45,628 nt of DNA from a virus: positions 1 to 45,628 of the IMG/VR virus record IMGVR_UViG_3300009160_003727; one strand, written 5' to 3'. Below, one piece after another: positions 1-8,628 of the stretch (positions are counted from its first letter, which is position 1; each line of letters begins with the position of its first letter). The notes beneath the pieces were generated by a model. That model ran no database searches and had not been told where the DNA came from. It worked only from the letters and a program-made list of their open reading frames with translations. A program made the position numbers and the translations under genes.

Positions 1-1524
1 ATGATCCATGATTTTTCGATAAAAAAACAGGTAAATGATTCTAAGCTGATTACTCAAAAACCGAAAGTTCCAGAGTTAATTATTAAGGCACCTGTTCATA
101 TCATACCTGTCATTGCGCCGATCAAAATCGAAGCCAAGCCCACAATATTGAATGAAAAAACCATTCAAAAACCGATTCCTATTGTGCCCATCGATAAACC
201 AGCCGAAAAGCCGGAAAAAACAAAGCACTTGCTATCAGGCGACATAATCCCCGATGAAAAATATGCCGAATATCATAAAAACATTTATGACAAGAAATAT
301 TATGAAGCAGTTAAGACAAAAGATGACTTAGTGTTAGGCACATTTGAGACCCCTCCTAAGATCAAATCTTTAACTAAAGATGGTGTAGTATATAGAATGG
401 GCGATTTAATTTCTCTCGAAAGGAAACCTATCATGCCGCATCTTGGCCTTGACATTGGCACTAAAACGATCGTAGCTTCATTTAAGAACAAGAACGGTGA
501 TATAAATTATATATCTGAAATTAATGGGTTTTGGCCTTTCGAAAGAGCCACAGCATTTATTGAAAACATGCTTAAAGATCCAACTAAAGTTAGATCCGAC
601 GGCACCAGTAGGCCAGCACATTATTTTAAGCATGAAGAATCAAATCAACTAATCGTGCTTGGACGAGATGCTGAAGAATTAGCCTATTCAAAGAATGATA
701 CGATGAAAAGACCAATGGCTGAAGGCGGAATTACACCAGATGAAATGTCTATGACGGTGCTGAGCAGCATCATCCATGGGATCTTAGAGACCGCAGAACG
801 CGATGTTGGTAAGTTTGATAATAATTTGACATTGTGTTATTGCACGACAGCACCGGCTTTAAATAAAACAAATAATATTGAATATCACGAAAGAGTTATC
901 GATATCATCCTTAAGAGTTATAACTCACAGAGTGCTATAAAACTTCAAAAGATAAAAGAAAGTCATGCGATAGTTCTAAACCAAAGCCCAGACGGCTCTG
1001 GGATCGGCATCAGCTGGGGAGCAGGCACGGTAACGGTGACATATGTTAAGTATGGCTTAGAAGTTTATAGTTTCTGCTGGGTTGGCGCTGGTGACTGGAT
1101 AGACGAGAATGTAGCGATTAGACATGGCTATGATGCACATGCTATGAAAAGCATGAAAAAGAACAGTAAGGAAACTCCAACCACAGTATCAAAAGTCAAA
1201 ATGGACATAGATCTTACCCCCGGCATACAGTATGCCGACAGGCTTCAGTTAGATATATCGCTGCACTATGACGTGCTTATTAATCAAGTAGTGTCAGGTA
1301 TCGTGGCCGGTTTTAAGGAAAATGAGGCGCAGGCAAGAATCGAAAATGGCATTAATGTTTATATGGCTGGCGGCACTAGCAGTCCGAAGGGCTTTGCTGA
1401 GCGTGTGGCTTTAATATTCAATAATAATGAATTACCTTTTGTTTTAAATAAAGTATCTGTGGCAGAAAAGCCACTATTTACCGTTGCGGCAGGGTGCTTG
1501 ACAGCAGCAGAGATGTTCGAATAA
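1..1524 (+). CDS. Actin-fold (ParM/MreB/DnaK superfamily) ATPase with proline-rich N-terminal extension
   Basis: The last 360 residues carry the three nucleotide-binding signatures of the actin/Hsp70 fold: a phosphate-1 loop LGLDIGTKT near residues 148-156 (Asp151), a phosphate-2 loop GISWGAGTVTV near 336-346, and an adenosine motif VYMAGGTSSPKGF near 454-466. The first 145 residues are rich in Pro, Lys and Ile and look like a flexible tail, which is unusual for the family. Phage actins (Alp/ParM types) polymerise to move or position DNA, but an FtsA/PilM-like or chaperone-like role is equally possible; polymerisation cannot be judged from sequence. The window opens on this ATG, so an upstream start cannot be excluded and no ribosome site is visible. 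The stop overlaps the next start (TAATG). The fold is fairly certain; the role is not. Confidence 0.75.
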   Translation: MIHDFSIKKQVNDSKLITQKPKVPELIIKAPVHIIPVIAPIKIEAKPTILNEKTIQKPIPIVPIDKPAEKPEKTKHLLSGDIIPDEKYAEYHKNIYDKKYYEAVKTKDDLVLGTFETPPKIKSLTKDGVVYRMGDLISLERKPIMPHLGLDIGTKTIVASFKNKNGDINYISEINGFWPFERATAFIENMLKDPTKVRSDGTSRPAHYFKHEESNQLIVLGRDAEELAYSKNDTMKRPMAEGGITPDEMSMTVLSSIIHGILETAERDVGKFDNNLTLCYCTTAPALNKTNNIEYHERVIDIILKSYNSQSAIKLQKIKESHAIVLNQSPDGSGIGISWGAGTVTVTYVKYGLEVYSFCWVGAGDWIDENVAIRHGYDAHAMKSMKKNSKETPTTVSKVKMDIDLTPGIQYADRLQLDISLHYDVLINQVVSGIVAGFKENEAQARIENGINVYMAGGTSSPKGFAERVALIFNNNELPFVLNKVSVAEKPLFTVAAGCLTAAEMFE

Positions 1525-2204
1525 TGAATATAATTCATGTCGATGGTAGTTTGGTAGCTATTTTAATAAAAGAAACTATATATATCATCGACATGGATAA
1601 TTTTACGGTCCATGACCAGATTGGTGCACGGCTAGCTATCCAAAACATTGATGACTGGTTATTTAAAAACACCTTATGGGCTCATGGCATTTTTAATTTA
1701 AAGCTTTTTGTTAATTTCTTCTTACAAGGACGTGAATCTATAGTAATTAAAGACTTAGGCGTTTTACTGTCAGAATTTATCGCTCACCTTTTTAAAAATG
1801 ATCAGATCGGCCAATTGTTGAAAATGTATGATGTTGAATTACTAAATTTAGAAACAATTGACAGAGTAGTCTTACCTAATCTTAGAGATAATTTTGAAGC
1901 ACACCGTCTAAAAAATGGTGAATTAGGTCTCGAATTGTTCCTTAGAAGACTAAGAGACCGAATCGCTATATTAAATCCAAACGAAACCAGAGTCATTGAT
2001 AGCTTTCTAAGTAGGTTAAAAGAGCAGCATGTCGATATAAAGATGGCTATACCCGATGGCCTTTTAGAACTAGCGAATAATTTTTTATGCACGCAAGATG
2101 TTTATACTTCTAACATAAGATACCCCAATATCATCGAATCTTTTGAGAAAATTAAAGCTCCAAAAGGTAAGAGAAATGGATTAGAAACCGTATTATCTTC
2201 ATAG
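1524..2204 (+). CDS. Unknown phage protein, weak resemblance to a Pol I-type 3'-5' exonuclease domain
   Basis: This gene encodes 226 residues starting at the ATG that overlaps the previous stop codon by one base. A longer reading frame from 1494 exists but would run back into the upstream gene. I do not recognise it with confidence. The segment WAHGIFNLKLF, followed by an acidic and hydrophobic stretch, faintly recalls the Exo II motif (HNxxFDxxxL) of family A polymerase exonuclease domains, but the expected Asp is Asn and no clear DxE or YxxxD motif is seen. Translational coupling to the actin-like ATPase and position just ahead of the split polymerase suggest an early replication-region protein. 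Treat the exonuclease idea as a hint only. Confidence 0.6.
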   Translation: MNIIHVDGSLVAILIKETIYIIDMDNFTVHDQIGARLAIQNIDDWLFKNTLWAHGIFNLKLFVNFFLQGRESIVIKDLGVLLSEFIAHLFKNDQIGQLLKMYDVELLNLETIDRVVLPNLRDNFEAHRLKNGELGLELFLRRLRDRIAILNPNETRVIDSFLSRLKEQHVDIKMAIPDGLLELANNFLCTQDVYTSNIRYPNIIESFEKIKAPKGKRNGLETVLSS

Positions 2205-2217
2205 TATAGGAGATAAT

Positions 2218-3618
2218 ATGGAATATCAAGGTTCATCAGATTTTGTTCATCTTCACTCTCACACACTTTATAGCATGCTTGATGGTGTGGCCTCTCCGGC
2301 CCAATATGCCGAAGCTTGTTATAAAAGGAAGTACCAAGCGATGGCTATCACCGAACACGGCCATATGGCCAGTGTTCCTGAAGCTTACGCTGCTTTTAAA
2401 CAATATGGTATCAAATACATCCCTGGGTGCGAAATATACTATAATGATTTTGAACTAAAAAGGCAAGAGCTTTTGGCAAGCGGAATAAATGTCAGATCGC
2501 TAGAATGGAGAAAAGAGAATCCAGAGCTAGCAGGAAGAATTATCAGAAATAGACATCTCACAGTAATTTGCAAAAACAAGACCGGATTTGAAAATCTCTT
2601 AAAGTTAACAACTCAAGCATATGAGACAGGCCTGTTCGGCGTATCTATTAAACAGTATAATCGCATATGGTTTGAAAAGTTATGTGAATATCGCGAAGGA
2701 CTTATTATATTATCAGGATGTCTAAATGGACCTATAAGTCATGAATTGCGTACTAAATCGATAGTAAATAAAGCAGGCGATGTCATCAGAGAAATAAGCC
2801 GAAAAGAAAGGCTTGAAAACGCTATCGCCAATATAAAAAAATTTAAAGAAGCGTTTGGAGAAGACTACTACATAGAACTACAGATGCCTGGTGTTGAAGG
2901 CGACATGTTTGTGTTTCAGACATCTATTATGCTGGCAGACCATTTCAAGATTAAGACCGTGCTGGCTAATGATTCTCATTACATGGAAAGAAAAGATTTT
3001 CAAATCCAAAAGATCATGATGGCGATAGCTCAAGACGTAACTGTTGACTCTCCTGATTTATTTCATACAAACAGCGACGAGCAATACTTCAAACAGCGTA
3101 GTGAATTATGGAGTAGATATAATGAGACTGAATATTCCAAAGGGTATACGGCTAGAGAATTCGAACTAATGTGTGATCATACTTTAGAAATAGCCGACAA
3201 ATGCGAAAATATCGAATTTGATACGGATCCAAAAATACCGACCATCGTAGACGCTGATAATGAATTACGGCGCTTGGTCGCATCAAAGCTTATATCGTTA
3301 GGACTTCATAAAAATGAACAAAAACACTTGATCGATGGTAGAGAAGTTACCTATCTAGACCAAGCTAAAATCGAATTAAATCGTTTTATAGAAAAAGGTT
3401 TCGCCAGCTATTTTCTCATTACTAAGAATATTATAGAGTACGGTAAAGAACAAGGTTGGCCGTTCACTGCTAGAGGTAGCGCTGGAGGCTCCTTAATTTG
3501 CTACTTATTAAATATTACATCAGTCGACCCTCTTTCGTGGGGTCTTTCTTTTGATAGATTTCTTGCACCGAGCCGCGGTGGCTATATGCTTAATGTCAAG
3601 ATGACTAAAGGAGATTAG
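2218..3618 (+). CDS. DNA polymerase III alpha-like, N-terminal half (PHP domain and start of palm)
   Basis: This is the front half of a family C replicative DNA polymerase. The PHP domain is recognisable: HLHSHTLYSMLDG (residues 11-23), AITEHGHM, GCEIYY and NDSHYM correspond to the metal-binding motifs of DnaE PHP domains. The palm follows, with the phosphate-binding loop ARGSAGGSL and FDRFLAPSRGG, the equivalent of ERFLNPER in bacterial DnaE. The protein stops 11 residues later, just before the catalytic Asp motif, which sits at the start of the other half (4885-7608). A strong site AGGAG lies six bases before the ATG. The end of the frame contains the AAGGAG that serves the next gene, so the break looks settled rather than a fresh mutation. 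The two products presumably assemble into one polymerase. Confidence 0.93.
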   Translation: MEYQGSSDFVHLHSHTLYSMLDGVASPAQYAEACYKRKYQAMAITEHGHMASVPEAYAAFKQYGIKYIPGCEIYYNDFELKRQELLASGINVRSLEWRKENPELAGRIIRNRHLTVICKNKTGFENLLKLTTQAYETGLFGVSIKQYNRIWFEKLCEYREGLIILSGCLNGPISHELRTKSIVNKAGDVIREISRKERLENAIANIKKFKEAFGEDYYIELQMPGVEGDMFVFQTSIMLADHFKIKTVLANDSHYMERKDFQIQKIMMAIAQDVTVDSPDLFHTNSDEQYFKQRSELWSRYNETEYSKGYTAREFELMCDHTLEIADKCENIEFDTDPKIPTIVDADNELRRLVASKLISLGLHKNEQKHLIDGREVTYLDQAKIELNRFIEKGFASYFLITKNIIEYGKEQGWPFTARGSAGGSLICYLLNITSVDPLSWGLSFDRFLAPSRGGYMLNVKMTKGD

Positions 3619-3619
3619 C

Positions 3620-4051
3620 TTGCAGAAGTATTTATTACACGCTTTGAACACACATTTAAAAGTCATGCAAAAGCCTACTGAAACATTATGTGTATTCTCG
3701 CTTAAATTCATCGATGTTCTTATAGATGACGATAAAGTCAGAGCTGAGAAAGAATCACTAGATTTGTTAATAAATATTCAAAATAATATAATTTCTAGCA
3801 TTGTCGAAACTATTGACCGCCTAGAGAAAGAAGCTACCGATTCTACTAAAGTACTGGGATCGGCGATGCTTAATACAAGAAAATCTATTTATTCTCATAC
3901 AATAAATTTAAAATTAGTAGATGTAAGTAATCTAGAAGATAGATATAACAAAGCTATAGTTGAAATCGCTAAAGCGATGAGGTTATTTAATCTTTGTGGT
4001 CTTTCTGAAGCAATTAAAATAAATGATGTAAATGGGAACCAGATATGTTAG
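3620..4051 (+). CDS. Unknown helical protein inserted between the polymerase halves
   Basis: This gene encodes 143 residues and starts at TTG, supported by AAGGAG (3608-3613) six bases upstream, inside the last codons of the polymerase N-terminal half. The protein is mostly predicted helix, with charged heptad-like stretches around residues 45-75 (VETIDRLEKEATD) and 100-130. It has no cysteine cluster, signal peptide or nuclease motif. It is not a recognisable homing endonuclease. It overlaps the next gene by seven bases. Its place inside a split polymerase gene suggests a replication-linked role or a passenger of the event that split the gene; nothing in the sequence decides this. Confidence 0.7.
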   Translation: MQKYLLHALNTHLKVMQKPTETLCVFSLKFIDVLIDDDKVRAEKESLDLLINIQNNIISSIVETIDRLEKEATDSTKVLGSAMLNTRKSIYSHTINLKLVDVSNLEDRYNKAIVEIAKAMRLFNLCGLSEAIKINDVNGNQIC

Positions 4052-4491
4052 AGATGCAAATAAATAGATTAGATAATTCCAAGATTAATTCTAAAATCGT
4101 CGTTACTTTAATAAAAAATAATGGCAAAAAAATGAAGACCCAACGGCGTGATATCGCTTTTAAATTGAAAATGACTGATGATACCATATATAAGTATCAA
4201 GCTATCCTAGTTGGTCTATCTGCGATAAAAGATGTTAATCAATCGATAAGAATCAGCATGTTGGGGTTTGAATCGAATGATTTATATGGTACATCAAACG
4301 ATAAACAGCTATATTTCGACGAATTAAAAAGACGTATTATCAAAATATGCCAACGTCATAATAATGTATTTTTTGATGCTAATATGATAGCTTTAGATAA
4401 TGATTATGTCAATATAATTAAAAAGTATTTAGTATCACAATCAGAGTACCATGATACCGGTACAGTCTTAATCGATAAATCTAAGGTTTAA
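4045..4491 (+). CDS. Possible degenerate RNase H-fold protein
   Basis: This gene encodes 148 residues and its start overlaps the previous stop by seven bases. After a basic N-terminus, the order of elements (beta strands, then a YKYQAILVGLSAI helix, a strand with ESNDLYG, a helix, then residues resembling the carrier-domain end of RNase HI) recalls the RNase H/RVT_3 fold. There A-E-x-x-A-x-x-x-G-L is followed by a strand ending GDS. Here the helix Glu is missing and the second acidic position is altered, so catalysis would be doubtful. This is a fold-level guess by eye only. It is the second of three genes lying between the two polymerase III alpha halves. Confidence 0.6.
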   Translation: MLEMQINRLDNSKINSKIVVTLIKNNGKKMKTQRRDIAFKLKMTDDTIYKYQAILVGLSAIKDVNQSIRISMLGFESNDLYGTSNDKQLYFDELKRRIIKICQRHNNVFFDANMIALDNDYVNIIKKYLVSQSEYHDTGTVLIDKSKV

Positions 4492-4553
4492 TACTATGGC
4501 TGTTTGGCACAACACAAGCTTAGATCTTTTTATGTATATTGAGATATAAAATT

Positions 4554-4898
4554 ATGGATCATAAAGGTGAATATGATAAATATGCTTTCATTATAATGGA
4601 AGCGCAAACCGATAATATTGTCAACATAGTACGATTAAAGTCGAACGAAGAAAGACTGAAAACCATTAAAAGCATACGTTCTAAAGGGCAATATTTATTT
4701 TACGCTATGACGCACCAAGACGAAAAAACCAAGAGGGTCACTATAAAAAGGCCCTTTGTCGTCGATTTTGATTCAGTTCCTTCAGCTGAGGAATCAAAAT
4801 GTATTGAAAATGATATAAAGAAGCTTAGCTGCAAAAAATGTGGCAAAAGTTTTACTTCTACTTCTGGGCTAACGAACCATCTAAATGCAAAACATTAA
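4554..4898 (+). CDS. Small protein with one C2H2 zinc finger
   Basis: This gene encodes 114 residues from the ATG at 4554. An in-frame TTG at 4539 would add five residues, and neither start has a strong ribosome site. The C-terminus is a textbook C2H2 finger: CKKCGKSF, then 12 residues between the second Cys and the first His, ending in HLNAKH (Cys-x2-Cys-x12-His-x4-His). Such single fingers occur in phage proteins and usually bind DNA or a protein partner. The N-terminal part is a small mixed fold of unknown type. The last 14 bases overlap the start of the polymerase C-terminal half, so the two are probably translated together; it may be an accessory factor of the split polymerase. Confidence 0.75.
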   Translation: MDHKGEYDKYAFIIMEAQTDNIVNIVRLKSNEERLKTIKSIRSKGQYLFYAMTHQDEKTKRVTIKRPFVVDFDSVPSAEESKCIENDIKKLSCKKCGKSFTSTSGLTNHLNAKH

Positions 4899-7608
4899 AT
4901 CTTGGGAAGAAATTGTCGAAAAGGCTGGAGAGTTGGTTACCGATAAACCGAAGATTTATAAAGACAGACTAAAATTCGAAATATATGAAATCGAAAAGCA
5001 AGGGGCAGAACGCTACTGGTTAGAATTAGTGACTGATGGAACGACTTTCGATGCAAACCCGAATCGTCTATTACTACCATACCTTTTAAATCTAGTTTCT
5101 GTCGACCCAATCTCCACAGACCATAGCGGCATCATGACAAGCATATCTGCCAATGATGTTTTAAAATACAAAGACCATAACAATGGTAAAATGCCAACAG
5201 GAATCTACAGAGATTCTGACATGCCGGACATCGATATAGATTGCTTGCCTGGGGCCAGAGATCATTTAAAAGAATACGTAATTTCTAAATATGGCCAGAA
5301 TTCAGAAGATAGTTATGGATCTGTATGTAGCGTTGGCACATGGCAAACTTATAAATTCAAATCTGCAATAATCGATGTCTCTGTGGCTCTTGGAATAATG
5401 TCTAGATTTGATGCCGAAAGAACGACCACACAATTACCAGAGCACGCAGATGATTTGCCGGAAAATGGTATATCAGTCTGCAGAGGTAAATATTTAAAGG
5501 AAGGTGTCGAGATAGAATGTGGCACTATTCACGGTGATGCTACTTGCCCATCTTGTAAGCAATCCATCACGGATGCTCCGACTATTGGTCAGCTTATTGA
5601 AGAACTACCAGTTCTCAAAGAATTCGCGATAAAAAACCCTGAGATCATAGCATCAGCGATCAAACTAGTAGGCAGAATTAGAAACATGGGCATGCACGCC
5701 GGTGCTTTACTAATAACAGACAGAGCGTTGTTTGGCAATATACCTATGGCCAAGAGCAGTAATAAGGGCTATTGGGTAAGCATGTGGACAGAAGGTAGAA
5801 GCACCCAGCTCTCAAAATTTGGGTATGTGAAATGGGACTGGCTTGGTCTTAAAACCTTAGAATATATATTTAGGTGTTGCGAGATGGTTAAACTTAACCG
5901 CGACATCAATTTTGGCGAAAATTTGTCTGGCTGGGAAGACATCGATCCTAAGCAACGTAAAGCCGGCTTTTTTATCGATGCTTCTGGTGTTAAACACATT
6001 ATCAGCCTCGACGACGAAGGGGCTCTAAAGCTAGCAAATAAGCAGAAATGCGATGGTATTTTTCAGTTCGACACTGAATTAGCCATGTCTTTGCTGGCTC
6101 ATGGCGTTAGGAATTTCGAAGACTTAATGTTAATCAATGCGATGGGCCACCCAGGGCCAATTGCCGCTCTACCAGAGACAATGGCAAATCGTGACGATCC
6201 CACGATGGCATGGAAAAAACGCATGCATCCAGAAGTCTATAATATTCTTAAAGAAACTTATGGACAACTGGTTTATCAAGAGCAATTAACGCAGCTTTGG
6301 CAGAGATTAGCTGGATTTACTGCGCCTGAAGCTCAAGAAACGAGGAAGGCCGTTGCTAAGAAATGGACACACAAATTAAGAAGCGTAGAACAGAAATGGG
6401 TCGCTGGTGCTTCTAAAACCATCGGCGAAGACGAAGCTCGCACTATTTGGTCCAAAATGGTATCATTCGGTCGTTATGCATTTAATAAATCACATTCTGT
6501 AGCTTATTGTTTGGTAACCCTACGATGCTTGTTCCTAAAAGCGCATTTTGCGCCTGAGTTTTGGGCATCTGTCATGAATGATTGCCATCCAGATAAGCTG
6601 GTACGTTATATGGGTGTTGCAAGATCAGAAGAATGGAAACCGACAGCAATCACTAAACTCGGTTCGAGCAGATCAGATGATCCATTGCGCTTTGAAGCTA
6701 TCGACATTAACAATTTATCATTAAAGTTTATAGTAAAAGATAACACGATATTTGTTGGTGTCAGTAGCATAAAAGGCTTTGGCGAAAAAATAGCTGAGTG
6801 CTTAATCACTGCACACAAATATATAAACATGGATGATTTTATTTTAAAGACCGGGATAAAATCTAAAACAGTGTTAGAACGGTTAATTAAACTTGGGGCC
6901 TTTAGAAATCTTGAAAGACACAATAATAGCAAGGCTTTGTGGGTTTATTATCAAACGAAGTATGGCAATGGGCCAGATGCAAAAGAGACTAAAAGCTTCA
7001 TCTCCAACCTCATTATTTCTAAACAAGGATGGAATGATGGCTCTATTGCGGCTGAGAGGGAAAGACTCGCCAGTGAATACAGATTGATCTATCCAAAGAA
7101 AAAAGTTATACCTAAAAAATTACTTAATTGGAACCCTGAACCGATCATCGATTTTGATGCCGTTCTTGGCGCTATCGGAGATGATTTTAGTTTTGAAGAA
7201 AGACTACAATTTCAGAACGATTACTTAGGATATTACATCGACTCGCCTCTAGGATTATTTAGTTGCAGGGGTGATCTAACGATTGCTGCAGCAAAGACCA
7301 ATGCGAAGTCCGGCCAAGACATCATAGCTATCGAAGGAATAATTGTAAATATAGAATATGCTACATCAAAGAATAATAAACCGTACGCTAAAATATCGAC
7401 ATCAGATGGTATGTTAAAAACCAGTATTATGGTGTGGTCCAAAGAATTGTCGGGGTTAGATAAAACCAAATTGATGATTGGCGCCGGAATTAGAGTGATC
7501 GTGGATTATGATGGCGAGCGAAATAGTTTTTCATTACGACGCAATACTTCGATAAACATACTGAAGAGAAAGCCAACTAATGCAACTGCCGACGAAAGAC
7601 GGGATTAA
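4885..7608 (+). CDS. DNA polymerase III alpha-like, C-terminal half (catalytic palm, fingers, HhH, OB fold)
   Basis: This 907-residue protein completes the family C polymerase. Catalytic palm residues are in MPDIDID (113-119), with the third Asp in KWDWLGLKT (Asp318). GRIRNMGMHAGALLIT, IFQFDTE, GHPGP and YQEQ match DnaE palm and fingers motifs, and FGRYAFNKSHSVAY is the typical fingers signature. A C-terminal OB fold lies near residues 790-870 (AIEGIIVNIEY). Two CxxC-like cysteine groups near 197-226 form an insert that may bind zinc. The first 110 residues precede the catalytic motif and contain YLLNLVSVDPIS (66-77), which resembles the end of the other half (Tyr429-Ser440 there), suggesting that the split involved a partial duplication. 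No intein motif is seen. The enzyme would be the main replicase together with the N-terminal half. Confidence 0.95.
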   Translation: MQNIKSWEEIVEKAGELVTDKPKIYKDRLKFEIYEIEKQGAERYWLELVTDGTTFDANPNRLLLPYLLNLVSVDPISTDHSGIMTSISANDVLKYKDHNNGKMPTGIYRDSDMPDIDIDCLPGARDHLKEYVISKYGQNSEDSYGSVCSVGTWQTYKFKSAIIDVSVALGIMSRFDAERTTTQLPEHADDLPENGISVCRGKYLKEGVEIECGTIHGDATCPSCKQSITDAPTIGQLIEELPVLKEFAIKNPEIIASAIKLVGRIRNMGMHAGALLITDRALFGNIPMAKSSNKGYWVSMWTEGRSTQLSKFGYVKWDWLGLKTLEYIFRCCEMVKLNRDINFGENLSGWEDIDPKQRKAGFFIDASGVKHIISLDDEGALKLANKQKCDGIFQFDTELAMSLLAHGVRNFEDLMLINAMGHPGPIAALPETMANRDDPTMAWKKRMHPEVYNILKETYGQLVYQEQLTQLWQRLAGFTAPEAQETRKAVAKKWTHKLRSVEQKWVAGASKTIGEDEARTIWSKMVSFGRYAFNKSHSVAYCLVTLRCLFLKAHFAPEFWASVMNDCHPDKLVRYMGVARSEEWKPTAITKLGSSRSDDPLRFEAIDINNLSLKFIVKDNTIFVGVSSIKGFGEKIAECLITAHKYINMDDFILKTGIKSKTVLERLIKLGAFRNLERHNNSKALWVYYQTKYGNGPDAKETKSFISNLIISKQGWNDGSIAAERERLASEYRLIYPKKKVIPKKLLNWNPEPIIDFDAVLGAIGDDFSFEERLQFQNDYLGYYIDSPLGLFSCRGDLTIAAAKTNAKSGQDIIAIEGIIVNIEYATSKNNKPYAKISTSDGMLKTSIMVWSKELSGLDKTKLMIGAGIRVIVDYDGERNSFSLRRNTSINILKRKPTNATADERRD

Positions 7609-8122
7609 ATGCGACGGCTGCGGGCTTCAGTTTCATGAAGATTTTACTTATTATTCGATAGATTTTAGAAGCGCTAAATCAAAATTTGGGCAACACTTAT
7701 CATTGAGAGATCTAGACTCAGCACCAATGGTCGACACTTTTGATTATTGCAGTATGTGTTATGAGAAACTCCAAGACAAGATAGTAGAAATAAACCAAAA
7801 AACATCTCAGAAAACTGGCTCAAGATATTGTGATCTTTCTGGACAAGATCTGATGCAGTTAAAAACATATTACTATGCTACCATAACTGGAGCTACAGTC
7901 AAACAAACAGGTGTACCATTTACTTGTGAACAGTGCGGCCTTCAAGCGCACACCCCGACAACAGTATGTAAGTGCGGGTCGGTTAAATATGTTAGGAAAG
8001 CCGACGTACATACTGATAAAAAATTAATAGAAATCTTCATAACACCAGATATATTTAATAGCTTTGCCGTTAGAAGAGAAAAGCATAAACAAGAAGGAAG
8101 TAATTGGAATGTTACCAGCTAA
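7580..8122 (+). CDS. Zinc-ribbon protein, unknown
   Basis: This gene encodes 180 residues and starts inside the last 29 bases of the polymerase gene. Cysteine pairs CDGC (residues 11-14) with CSMC (about 59-62), and CEQC (about 115-118) with CKC (about 128-130), indicate two zinc-binding modules of rubredoxin or zinc-ribbon type. No catalytic motif is recognised. The overlap with the replicase gene suggests co-translation and a role in replication or transcription, but no partner can be named. It is one of several small zinc proteins in this region. Confidence 0.75.
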   Translation: MQLPTKDGIKCDGCGLQFHEDFTYYSIDFRSAKSKFGQHLSLRDLDSAPMVDTFDYCSMCYEKLQDKIVEINQKTSQKTGSRYCDLSGQDLMQLKTYYYATITGATVKQTGVPFTCEQCGLQAHTPTTVCKCGSVKYVRKADVHTDKKLIEIFITPDIFNSFAVRREKHKQEGSNWNVTS

Positions 8123-8624
8123 CCCATATGATTTGCATGAAATACTCTTAAATAACGTCTTAATGCATGCGAGACCGATAGAGTGGAATTCTCACATGGT
8201 CGATCAGCATACTAACAAGAGTGCGCTTGGCGATCAAGTAAGAGCCACAAAGGCCGTCCTTACATGTCCTGATTGTGCATCTTTAGTCGAAATATTGGAT
8301 ATGTATGATCTTAATGGTTATTATTATTGCGAATGTTTTAAAGGTTATAAAAAGACTAGAGATCAGCTGCAGACAGACGAAATAAATTATGAAGACCCAT
8401 TTCAGAATCCATTTTCAGAAGATCTGAATCTAGAATCCTTTCTATACCCACAGATAGCTAGTACACCGGTGAAAACTGGAACCATTAAAGCTGATAAAAA
8501 AGTAAAGCCCAAAAAATTATGTAAGGTAGATATCAAAGCTAAGAATAATGATGTCATCGCTAATGAAGATAACATCATGAAATTGGCGAGTGAACCATTC
8601 AATGACGAAGATCTATTAGAATAA
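8109..8624 (+). CDS. Unknown protein with a CxxC...CxC motif
   Basis: This gene encodes 171 residues from the ATG at 8109, chosen because AAGGAAG (8094-8100) lies eight bases upstream. An in-frame ATG at 8064 has no ribosome site. A CPDC pair followed about 25 residues later by CEC suggests a single zinc site (roughly residues 58-88). The second half is low in complexity, with an acidic patch, a Lys-rich stretch (KADKKVKPKK) and an acidic tail ending FNDEDLLE. Tails of this kind often mediate contacts in phage replisomes, but nothing more specific can be said. It overlaps the previous zinc-ribbon gene by 14 bases. Confidence 0.72.
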   Translation: MLPANPYDLHEILLNNVLMHARPIEWNSHMVDQHTNKSALGDQVRATKAVLTCPDCASLVEILDMYDLNGYYYCECFKGYKKTRDQLQTDEINYEDPFQNPFSEDLNLESFLYPQIASTPVKTGTIKADKKVKPKKLCKVDIKAKNNDVIANEDNIMKLASEPFNDEDLLE

Positions 8625-8628
8625 GCAT

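Noticed and set aside
3620-4898. Homing endonuclease in the polymerase gap
   Set aside because: None of the three small genes has LAGLIDADG, GIY-YIG or HNH motifs.
3553-5215. Split intein in the polymerase
   Set aside because: The first half ends without an N-intein Cys block and the second begins without a C-terminal HN-Cys/Ser junction, so the pieces are not joined by protein splicing as far as the sequence shows.
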